Positions 1 to 5,488 of a stretch of 5,505 nucleotides of DNA are shown piece after piece. Origin of the DNA: Phycisphaerales bacterium (GTDB taxonomy: Bacteria > Planctomycetota > Phycisphaerae > Phycisphaerales > UBA1924); contig SLFH01000083.1 of NCBI GenBank assembly GCA_007124345.1, positions 1 through 5,505 of the forward strand, in the 5' to 3' direction. The notes beneath the pieces were generated by a model. It saw only the letters and a program-made list of their open reading frames with translations, made no database searches and was not told the DNA's origin. Positions within the stretch are counted from its first letter, which is position 1; each line of letters begins with the position of its first letter. The translations under genes were made by a program, and so were the position numbers.

Positions 1-1790
1 CGGACCGGCAGCTCGTCGCCCTCCGGCGCGGGTTCTTCGCGTGAAGCGGCGGCCCGCCGCGAGCTCCTGGCCGCCTGCGCCGGCCTGATCCGCTCGGGCT
101 CCTCCATCTCCATCGTTTCCTCTGCGGCTTCCTCGAAAATGTCCGCCGCCTGGATACGCAGTGCCGAAGCGAGCTCGCCCGAGCCGATCATCCGCACCGC
201 GTCGAGCATCGTCACATCGCGCACATACGCGACGCGCGGACGCCGCGAGGCGACATCGATCACCGCCTCGAGCACCACCCGCGACTGCAGCGGCGTCTCT
301 ATGTCACGGTCGTCTTCGGCGGACGCATCGAGCGGCAGGAAGCCCGCCTCGACGCGCACACGCCACTGGAGCGAGCGGAACGACAGATGGTCGATCGCCT
401 GCCCGAACGAATCGGTCGAAAGAAGCTGACGCTCGGCCAACCAGACAACGCTCAGGCGGTCGTCATCCGACAGATTCTCGCGTTCGGCAACGATCGACTC
501 CGCCGAGGCCTCGTCGATCCCCGGCAGCGAGGCGAGCACGCGCGCGTCGGCCCGCACGATGTCGACGCGCCCGGGCCTGAACTCGTCGTCGGATGTGGTG
601 ATCGAGTCGAGCACGATCTTCCAGATGGGCCAAGCGCCGGGGATGCGCGCGGAAAGCTCCTGCACGACCATCCGATCGCTGGTGAACGCGCCCTGCGATC
701 GGATCAGGGTCCCGACGGCGCGGGCTCCCTCGGCGTTGAAGCGTCGCGTCAGCGCCCGCTCAAGCCTCGACGACCACGGCAGGTTGAGGTTGATTCGTCG
801 CGTACCAAGGTGCTCGGAACTCTCGATGCCCGTCTGCACATTGGGCTCGAAGCTGTAGACGGTGAGGAGGAAAAGGAGGCCGTCGGCGTCGTCGGCAAAG
901 AAGAGGTCTGCAGGGTCTTCCTCGCCCCCGATGCCGCGGAGGTCCTGCCCGCCGCTGCCGTAGAGCAACTCGGCGTCGACGCCGGGCACGCCCGCGAGCT
1001 CGGCAACGCTCTGGTACGGGCCGAGGCTGTCGCGCCTTGCCACGATGCGCTGGGCGAGGGCTTCGTCGACGCCGGGGAGGGAGGCGAGCATCTCGGGCGA
1101 GGCGGAGTTCAGATCGAGACGGGCGGACTCGGAGATTGCGACTCGGTCGCCCACGATCGGGATGAACCGGACCACGCCGATGCGTCCGCCCGGCCCGCCC
1201 TCAATGGTCCAACGTTCGGTGAGTTCCGGCTCGCCGCCGGCGAGGAGCCGGTCGCGCTGCGAGGCGAGCTCGGCCATCGCGCCCTCGATGCCCGACCACG
1301 CCAGCGCCCGGGCGGCGTCGACGCGGACCGAAGCGTCGGCGCTTCCTCGCGTCGCCTGCACGCCGAGCAAGAGGGTCGAGCTGATGTACGCGCCGATGCC
1401 GATGAGCAGGAGGACGCCGAAGAGGATGACGCCGCGGCGGTCGGACGACCGTCCGGCTCTTCTCCGTCCCGAAGGGACGGCGGAATGTAGCCACGGGTGG
1501 AGGCGTGCGCAGCACGCCGCAACCCGTGGAGAGCGATGGAGAGAGTCTGTCCGCCCTGAAGGGGCGGAGGATTCACCGGCCACTCGAGTTCCTTCGCCCC
1601 TCCGGGGCGATGTTCCATTGGGCGCGGCAATCCACGGGTTGCGCTTTGTCCGACGCTTCGCGTCGGCCTGCGCTCCACCCGTGGCTACAGCCTTGCGCCC
1701 CTTCGGGGCTTGGCGACTGGTCGATCGTGGATCTGCAGCACAGGAGCCCTCTGCGCGACGCGTCGAATTGGCGCGGTTGAACAGCCTCAT
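1..1790 (-). CDS. gspK: Pseudopilin GspK, 3' end beyond window, with repeat-derived leader
   Basis: GspK is the large minor pseudopilin capping the T2SS pseudopilus. At least 596 residues are read without a stop; the end lies beyond the left edge. The start ATG at 1790 has GGAGG seven bases upstream and overlaps the gspJ stop (ATGA). The prepilin site comes very late: DRRG|VILFGVLLLIGIGAY, with cleavage expected between G120 and V121. Mature +5 is Gly, not Glu, as is normal for GspK. Residues about 28-109 are translated palindromic repeat. After the helix come a first helix-hairpin-helix (226-253, LASLPGVDEALAQRIVARR), a short LAGVPGVDAEL segment (about 264-274) and a second helix-hairpin-helix (409-438, LASLPGIDEASAESIVAER). 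A strand-rich domain follows (475-528, QWRVRVEAGF to PRVAYVRDVT), then an E-rich and R/A-rich tail from about 550. The mature part alone exceeds the roughly 300 residues of enterobacterial GspK. An alternative start is GTG at 1583, inside the repeat, preceded by AAGGA. Functional status with the long leader is uncertain. Confidence 0.88.
   Translation of the reverse strand, partial: MRLFNRANSTRRAEGSCAADPRSTSRQAPKGRKAVATGGAQADAKRRTKRNPWIAAPNGTSPRRGEGTRVAGESSAPSGRTDSLHRSPRVAACCARLHPWLHSAVPSGRRRAGRSSDRRGVILFGVLLLIGIGAYISSTLLLGVQATRGSADASVRVDAARALAWSGIEGAMAELASQRDRLLAGGEPELTERWTIEGGPGGRIGVVRFIPIVGDRVAISESARLDLNSASPEMLASLPGVDEALAQRIVARRDSLGPYQSVAELAGVPGVDAELLYGSGGQDLRGIGGEEDPADLFFADDADGLLFLLTVYSFEPNVQTGIESSEHLGTRRINLNLPWSSRLERALTRRFNAEGARAVGTLIRSQGAFTSDRMVVQELSARIPGAWPIWKIVLDSITTSDDEFRPGRVDIVRADARVLASLPGIDEASAESIVAERENLSDDDRLSVVWLAERQLLSTDSFGQAIDHLSFRSLQWRVRVEAGFLPLDASAEDDRDIETPLQSRVVLEAVIDVASRRPRVAYVRDVTMLDAVRMIGSGELASALRIQAADIFEEAAEETMEMEEPERIRPAQAARSSRRAAASREEPAPEGDELPV
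1464..1567 (+). repeat. Composite palindromic repeat, unit 1 (inside gspK)
   Basis: Read on the plus strand, the unit has three hairpins. The first is CCGTCCC-GAA-GGGACGG (1464-1480). The second is a large nested hairpin at 1491-1529: outer arms CCACGGGT (1491-1498) and ACCCGTGG (1522-1529), inner arms GGCGTGC (1502-1508) and GCACGCC (1512-1518), loop GCA. The third is CCGCCC-TGAAG-GGGCGG (1551-1567). The segment GTAGCCACGGGTGGAG...CGCAACCCGTGGA (1487-1530) recurs inverted in unit 2, with a different inner stem. Covariation of the inner stem between copies suggests that structure, not sequence, is conserved. It lies within the gspK reading frame, which crosses it without a stop. Confidence 0.8.
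1594..1709 (-). repeat. Composite palindromic repeat, unit 2 (inverted copy, inside gspK)
   Basis: Read on the minus strand from 1709, it shows the same order as unit 1. It begins with GCCCC-GAA-GGGGC (1709-1697). Next comes TGTAGCCACGGGTGG (1689-1675), identical over 15 bases to 1486-1500 of unit 1. The large hairpin follows, with outer arms at 1684-1677 and 1639-1632 and an inner stem CCGACGC/GCGTCGG (1650-1656 and 1660-1666). It ends with TCGCCCC-GGA-GGGGCGA (1610-1594). Unit 1 lies head to head with it across a 26-bp spacer (1568-1593). The whole pair spans 246 bp. No transposase is present, so if mobile it would depend on an outside enzyme. It differs from CRISPR in having two inverted, non-identical copies. 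Confidence 0.8.
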
Positions 1791-2470
1791 GCGTCGCCCT
1801 CCGCCGCGTCGGGGATGGCGATGATGCGGAGGCGGTCGGGCCGGCGTGTCGGGGGCGGGCGCTCCTCGACCGGCATGCCGTCGAACACGGGTTCGCGGGG
1901 CTGGCCGTTCTCAAACCAGACGGCGATCTCAACGGCGACCGGCAGCCGGCCCGTCTGCGCCGTGTTGAACTCGCTCCGCCAACCGCTGCCGTCGTGGTAG
2001 CGCAGCCGAAGGCGTCGCACGCCCGCGGCGATGATCTGGGGCTGCGTTCCCGCGCTGGCGAGTGAGGCGTCGCGTGCCGAAGCGCGGACGCGCCCGCTTT
2101 CAGAAGAGAACCGGAGCTCGAGTCGCTGCAGGTCGCCCGGCGCGAGCAGCCCGCGGGCGGGGTCGGGGACGGTCACCGATCGGCAGAGCACCACGATGGA
2201 TTCCTGTGTGCCGTCGATGCCGGGTTCTTCGCCCGGGCCGGCGACCATCGTTGTCGAGAGCGCCCGCTCAAGGGCTTCGACCATCCGGTTGCCGGAGTCG
2301 AACCGCTCGGCCGAGATCAGCAGGCGGTCTCGCCCGCTCATGAGGTCGCCGATGAAGTTGCCGATGCCGATCGCCAGGGCGGCCCCGATGCCGATCGCCA
2401 GCAGGACCTCCAGCAGGGTCATGGCTCGCCTGCGGCTTGGCCGGTGCGTGATGGAAGGCCGCGCGTTCAT
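1787..2470 (-). CDS. gspJ: Minor pseudopilin GspJ-like
   Basis: This is a minor pseudopilin of the T2SS tip, a partner of GspI and GspK. It has 227 residues. A 16-residue basic leader (MNARPSITHRPSRRRA) precedes MTLLEVLLAIGIGAALAIGI. The expected cut is between A16 and M17, with Glu at mature +5 (E21). An alanine at -1 is unusual, since glycine is the norm. The C-terminal half shows the GspJ hallmark: GVRRLRLRYHDGSGW (150-164), then LPVAVEIAVWF (176-186), corresponding to the family pattern of an aromatic strand, a Trp and LP..V. The 20 residues before that and the tail (190-227, Arg/Pro-rich) are less conserved. The start ATG at 2470 overlaps the gspI stop (ATGA). Its ribosome site is weak (GGGATGGG), which fits translational coupling. 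A longer in-frame reading upstream (to 2794) only runs through gspI in another frame and was rejected. The stop overlaps the gspK start by ATGA. Confidence 0.87.
   Translation of the reverse strand: MNARPSITHRPSRRRAMTLLEVLLAIGIGAALAIGIGNFIGDLMSGRDRLLISAERFDSGNRMVEALERALSTTMVAGPGEEPGIDGTQESIVVLCRSVTVPDPARGLLAPGDLQRLELRFSSESGRVRASARDASLASAGTQPQIIAAGVRRLRLRYHDGSGWRSEFNTAQTGRLPVAVEIAVWFENGQPREPVFDGMPVEERPPPTRRPDRLRIIAIPDAAEGDA
1798..1802 (-). promoter_or_regulatory. Ribosome binding site of gspK
   Basis: GGAGG (1802-1798 on the minus strand) lies seven bases before the ATG at 1790, inside the end of gspJ. It matters because it fixes the gspK start upstream of the inserted repeat. Without it, one might place the start nearer the transmembrane segment, where no ATG exists in frame. 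Confidence 0.75.
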
Positions 2471-3012
2471 CGGCCCATCCCGTTTCTGTTTCGGCGGGGC
2501 GAGCCTCGTTCGGCCTCGCCGACCAGGGCGTCGATGTCGCCCGCGGTGTCTTCGGGGGCGTCGCGCAGACGGACCAGTCGCTTCAGCGTGGCCTCGGGAA
2601 GCGAATCGTCGGCGGCATCGGCCCGCCTGACCTCGACAATCACGCTCGATAGCCCGTTGAAGCTCGAAGGTTCTGTGTTGACCGAGAGCACCCAGCCGGA
2701 GGTGCGGACAGGCCCGGTGGTGCTCCTGCCTGCGGGCAGATCGTCGGCGCTGACGAGGCGGTCGCCCTCCCAGACCGTTTCGTCCTCGTCCCACGCGACG
2801 GGCTCGCCCGAGAGTGTCTGCGGCGTGGAGATGCCGGCCTGGATCTTGGCCATGGCGCTGCGCGCGATGTCCGAGGCGGCGATCTCCCGCTCGGCCCGGA
2901 TCGCGCTGTCGACCCCAAGGGTCATCGCGTTGGTGATGGCCAGCCCAGCGCCCACAAAGAGCGCGACCGCGACCATCAGTTCCAGTAGGACAATGCCGGC
3001 ACGACGGGTCAT
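2467..3012 (-). CDS. gspI: Minor pseudopilin GspI-like
   Basis: This is a minor pseudopilin. In characterised systems GspI nucleates the tip complex with GspJ and GspK. It has 181 residues. The leader MTRRAG is followed by IVLLELMVAVALFVGAGLAI, with cleavage expected between G6 and I7 and Glu at mature +5 (E11). The ELMVA..LF pattern is typical of GspI. Conserved features after the helix are limited to a Met-containing stretch (SDIARSAMAKIQAG, 47-60) and a strand-like SSVIVEVRR (122-130), as seen near the end of GspI proteins. The last 35 residues (about 147-181) are charged and low in complexity. The start ATG at 3012 has GGGGGA (3024-3019) six bases upstream and overlaps the gspH stop (ATGA, 3009-3012). 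The stop overlaps the gspJ start the same way. The symbol rests on gene order and the N-terminal helix, and swapping with another minor pseudopilin cannot be excluded. Confidence 0.83.
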   Translation of the reverse strand: MTRRAGIVLLELMVAVALFVGAGLAITNAMTLGVDSAIRAEREIAASDIARSAMAKIQAGISTPQTLSGEPVAWDEDETVWEGDRLVSADDLPAGRSTTGPVRTSGWVLSVNTEPSSFNGLSSVIVEVRRADAADDSLPEATLKRLVRLRDAPEDTAGDIDALVGEAERGSPRRNRNGMGR

Positions 3013-3644
3013 GGCGGGTCCCCCAGCCAGTCGCCCCACTCGTCGGCGTCGGGGCCGGGACCGTCCCGCCTTTCGTCCTCGCGCTCTTGCTCTGACAGGT
3101 CGTCGGATTCTCCGTCGTCCTGCGGGCCGGCCCACACCCCGATACGAATGAGCGTGCGTGCGCCCGACGGCGCGACGATCACGAACGACTCGGGGGCGAT
3201 CGCTGAGCCGTCGGGGAGGAACGCCCCGAGCAGTTCCGGCTCTGGCGCCTGCTCTTGCGTGAACGGGGTGGGCGTGGGCACGAAGGCGTCGTCGGCGGCC
3301 GCGACGCGATCGAACTCGGCAGCGTCGCCGTCTCCACGCTCGATCAGGAACCGCTCGGGGAGGGTGAGGACGATGCGCCCGAGGGCCATGGCGTCTTCTG
3401 CGGGCTTGAGGCGCAGCGCGATGCGTCCGCCCTCCTCTGTCGCCGCAGAGAGGAGGAGCGGGCGCCCTTCACGCCGCGCGTCGAGCCTGGCGGTGTTGAT
3501 GGCCGCGTTGACCTGCGCGACGGTTTCCTGTTCGCGGGTGGTGCGGAGGCGGTCAAAGACGATGGGCGAGACGATCGCCGCCATCGCGGCGATGAGGCCG
3601 ACGACGATGAGCAGCTCGATGATCGTAAAGCCCGGTCTGCGCAT
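3009..3644 (-). CDS. gspH: Minor pseudopilin GspH
   Basis: This is a minor pseudopilin expected to link the GspG shaft to the I-J-K tip complex. It has 211 residues. The leader is very short (MRRPG), then FTIIELLIVVGLIAAMAAIV, with cleavage expected between G5 and F6 and Glu at mature +5 (E10). The helix continues to about residue 55 (RTTREQETVAQVNAAINTAR, 34-53). The stretch FLPDGSAIAPESFVIVAPSG (142-161), followed by RTLIRIGVWAG, fits the FxPDGS...G...I.V ending typical of GspH/FimT proteins. After about 172 comes a low-complexity acidic tail (175-211, many D and E, ending WGDWLGDPP) that is not part of the usual fold. The start ATG at 3644 was chosen over upstream in-frame codons because it gives the canonical leader and has AGGAG (3653-3649) four bases away. 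The stop overlaps the gspI start by ATGA. The H assignment rests on position and the C-terminal motif, since minor pseudopilins diverge strongly. Confidence 0.87.
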   Translation of the reverse strand: MRRPGFTIIELLIVVGLIAAMAAIVSPIVFDRLRTTREQETVAQVNAAINTARLDARREGRPLLLSAATEEGGRIALRLKPAEDAMALGRIVLTLPERFLIERGDGDAAEFDRVAAADDAFVPTPTPFTQEQAPEPELLGAFLPDGSAIAPESFVIVAPSGARTLIRIGVWAGPQDDGESDDLSEQEREDERRDGPGPDADEWGDWLGDPP

Positions 3645-3685
3645 GGTGCTCCTGCACGGGAAGTCTCGTTGAAGCCCTGAGAGGA

Positions 3686-4192
3686 TCAGTTGCCGCCGAG
3701 AAGGCCGCCGCCGAGGTCGCCCCCGCCGAAGGGGTCGTCTTCGCCGGTGCCTCGGAAGTCGAAGACGACTTCGATGTCGTCGTCGGTGTCTTCCTCGCGG
3801 TCGGGGCCTCTGGAGGCGATGCGGAAGCTTGTGGCGCTGCGTTCCTCGTAGATCCACTCCTCGCCCCAGCGGTCTGTGGGCAGGGGCGACTGCACGAAGA
3901 GGGACCAGCGCTCCTCGTCTTCCTCGCTGGTGAGCATGGAGCGGTCCCAGAGGACGGCCAGGCCCTCCTCCTCGGTGGGGACGCGGTCGTAGGTGCGGTA
4001 GAAGTGGCTGATCGCGGTGCGGAGGGTGTTCAGGTCGGTGCGGGTGAGGTCGCGGTTGGCCTCGTCGCGTCTTGAGAAGAGCGCCACGCCGACGATCCCG
4101 CTGAGGGCGAGGATGATGGCAATGACGATGAGGACTTCGATGAGGGTGAAGCCGCGACGGGCGGCACGCCTACGCCGGATGGATGTGGGCAT
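3686..4192 (-). CDS. gspG: Major pseudopilin GspG
   Basis: GspG is the major subunit of the periplasmic T2SS pseudopilus, the piston that pushes folded substrates toward the secretin. It has 168 residues. The leader MPTSIRRRRAARRG is followed by FTLIEVLIVIAIILALSGIV, so prepilin peptidase should cut between G14 and F15, leaving the conserved Glu at mature +5 (E19). The globular part carries the GspG signature: a helix with TDLNTLRTAISHFYRTYDRVP (52-72, key residues L, A, Y, R, P), then PTEEEGLAVLW (72-82), PLPTDRWGEEWIY (103-115) and SRGPD (127-131). In known GspG proteins this last region is the calcium-binding loop. Here it is very acidic (131-141). A glycine-rich tail (148-168) lies beyond the usual end. 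The start ATG at 4192 has GGAG (4205-4202) nine bases upstream. gspF lies 108 bp upstream and gspH begins 41 bp downstream. The complete H-I-J-K set downstream makes a type IV pilin unlikely. Confidence 0.95.
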   Translation of the reverse strand: MPTSIRRRRAARRGFTLIEVLIVIAIILALSGIVGVALFSRRDEANRDLTRTDLNTLRTAISHFYRTYDRVPTEEEGLAVLWDRSMLTSEEDEERWSLFVQSPLPTDRWGEEWIYEERSATSFRIASRGPDREEDTDDDIEVVFDFRGTGEDDPFGGGDLGGGLLGGN

Positions 4193-4256
4193 TCTTTGGC
4201 TCTCCGTAACCCGTTGATTCGGGCGGGGCGGATCCGTCTGGCCCCGAGGTTAGTGA

Positions 4257-4290
4257 ATACTACATTGGGGCGGGCGTCTTCGCAAGCCCC
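4257..4290 (-). promoter_or_regulatory. Possible promoter or mRNA hairpin in the gspF-gspG gap
   Basis: Two competing readings fit this stretch of the 108-bp gap (4193-4300). First, TTGCGA (4285-4280) and TAGTAT (4262-4257) are separated by exactly 17 bp. Each matches 4 of 6 bases of the sigma-70 boxes, so an internal promoter for gspG onward is possible. Second, 4290-4267 can fold as GGGGC-tt-GCG-aaga-CGC-cc-GCCCC, an 8-bp stem with a 2x2 internal loop. No T-run follows it, so it is not a convincing intrinsic terminator, but it could act in mRNA processing or stability. The hairpin overlaps the -35 box. A higher output for the major pseudopilin gspG than for gspF would make biological sense, but this is inference. 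Confidence 0.3.
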
Positions 4291-4300
4291 TGACATGTTC

Positions 4301-5488
4301 TTAAACACCTGCGCTCAACTGGGTCATCGGCAGGACCAGCCCGATCGCAACGACAACGACGATCGCCGCGATCGCCATGAGCATGAGCGGCTCGATCAGC
4401 CGGACGGCGGCTGTCAGGAGTCGGTCGACCCGCTTCTCGATGTTTTCCGCGAGCCCGATCAGGGCGGTGTCGAGGTTGTTGGCCGCTTCGGCGACCGAGA
4501 TGATTTCGATGGTGTCGTCGGTGAAGAGCCCGCTCTCGCGGAGGGGGACGGCCAGGGCCTCGCCAGCACGCACCGCGTCGGCCGCCTTGTCGATCGCCTC
4601 TTCCAGCAGCACATTGCCCGAGGCGTCCCGGGCGGTCCGCATCGACTGGATCATCGGGACGCCGTTGGCGAGCAGCGTGCCCAGCATTCGGCAGAACCTG
4701 GCGGCGGCGATCTCGCGCGTCAGCGGGCCGATCACCGGCGCGTAGGTGCGCACGCTCGTGATCGCCCGGCGGACGCGGGGCTTCTTGGAGAAGTGCCAGA
4801 TCGCTGTCACGAGCACGACGCCCACGCCGAGGGTGATCGGGCCGTAGGCGCCCACGGCGGAACTGGCGGCAAAGACGACCTGCGTCACGACCGGCAGCCC
4901 GCCCTCGATCCCGTCGAAAAGCGGTCGGAACATGGGCACGAAGAACCCGAAGATGATCGCGAGGATCGCCGAGCCGAAGACGACCAGGGCCATCGGGTAG
5001 ATCATGTTGCCGAGGATCTTGCCGCGGAGTTCGGCCTGGCCGACGACGAAGCGGCCGAGGCGTTCGAGGACTTCTTCGAGGAAGCCGCCCTTCTCGCCGG
5101 CGCGGATCATCGCGACATGGACGGAGCTGAAGACGCCCCTCGCCTCCATGGCCGAGGCGAGCTCTTCGCCGTCGGAAACGGCCTCTGCAAGGGCGGCGAA
5201 CTCCGCCGAGAGGCGGGGCTTTGACTTGCGGTTGCCCAGGAGCCGGAGGGATCTGAGCAGGGGGACGCCGGCGCGGAGGAGGTCGGCGAGCTGGAGGTAG
5301 GCGTCGCCCAGGGCCCGGACGGGGAGCCCGCGCCGGAGGCGCGGGCCGTCGGATGCGGGCTCGATTTTGATCGGGGTGAGCTGGCGCGTGGCGAGCTCAC
5401 CGAGCAGGGCCTGCTCGGTGGCCGCCGCGACGCGCCCGGTTGTCCGGACGCCGCGCGCGTCGATGGCGGTATACCTGAACTCACCCAT
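4301..5488 (-). CDS. gspF: Type II secretion system inner-membrane platform protein GspF
   Basis: GspF is the polytopic inner-membrane platform protein of the T2SS. In the family it couples the GspE ATPase and GspL to pseudopilin assembly. The 395 residues match the usual family length of about 400. The N-terminus (MGEFRYTAIDARG, residues 1-13) is the typical small GspF domain. Two T2SSF domains follow at about 63-188 and 265-388. Their paired motifs are visible: LADLLRAGVPLL (68-79) against LGTLLANGVPMI (269-280). Three hydrophobic segments are seen at about 161-188, 209-232 and 367-388, as expected. In domain 1 the conserved GE.GG..EE.L motif is intact (131-141). In domain 2 the matching stretch is AEAANNLDTAL (333-343), so the usual E-S-G is changed. 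The start ATG at 5488 gives the family N-terminus. Only 17 bp lie upstream, with a weak GGGG ribosome site and no visible stop of a preceding gene. It is first in this window and gspG follows after 108 bp. The homologous PilC of type IV pili is the alternative, but the gspGHIJK neighbours favour T2SS. Confidence 0.96.
   Translation of the reverse strand: MGEFRYTAIDARGVRTTGRVAAATEQALLGELATRQLTPIKIEPASDGPRLRRGLPVRALGDAYLQLADLLRAGVPLLRSLRLLGNRKSKPRLSAEFAALAEAVSDGEELASAMEARGVFSSVHVAMIRAGEKGGFLEEVLERLGRFVVGQAELRGKILGNMIYPMALVVFGSAILAIIFGFFVPMFRPLFDGIEGGLPVVTQVVFAASSAVGAYGPITLGVGVVLVTAIWHFSKKPRVRRAITSVRTYAPVIGPLTREIAAARFCRMLGTLLANGVPMIQSMRTARDASGNVLLEEAIDKAADAVRAGEALAVPLRESGLFTDDTIEIISVAEAANNLDTALIGLAENIEKRVDRLLTAAVRLIEPLMLMAIAAIVVVVAIGLVLPMTQLSAGV

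Noticed and set aside
387..1490. Long plus-strand open frame of 367 codons opposite gspK
   Set aside because: It is the antisense of a clear GspK reading frame; its product is D/G/V/R-rich with no recognisable domain, as expected for a GC-rich shadow.
1487..1688. CRISPR array
   Set aside because: Only two copies, in opposite orientation, with different inner sequences and no regular spacers.
1464..1709. Intrinsic terminators within the repeat
   Set aside because: The small hairpins are not followed by T-runs on either strand and lie inside a reading frame.
1440..1740. Target-site duplication flanking the repeat
   Set aside because: I looked for short direct repeats on both sides of 1464-1709 and found none I could support, so exact insertion boundaries remain unknown.
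1573..1932. Small minus-strand frame of 119 codons across the repeat
   Set aside because: Out of frame with gspJ and gspK; composed of repeat translation and a gspJ shadow.
2467..3135. Longer N-terminal version of GspI starting at 3135
   Set aside because: It would put about 41 Arg-rich residues before the prepilin leader and overlap gspH deeply; ATG 3012 gives a normal leader, a ribosome site and an ATGA overlap.
3009..3857. Longer version of GspH starting at 3857
   Set aside because: The extra residues run through gspG in another frame and are Arg/His-rich; ATG 3644 has AGGAG and the canonical MRRPG leader.
4196..5224. Plus-strand open frame of 342 codons opposite gspF
   Set aside because: Rich in D, H, G and R with no domain, exactly antisense to the well-supported gspF.
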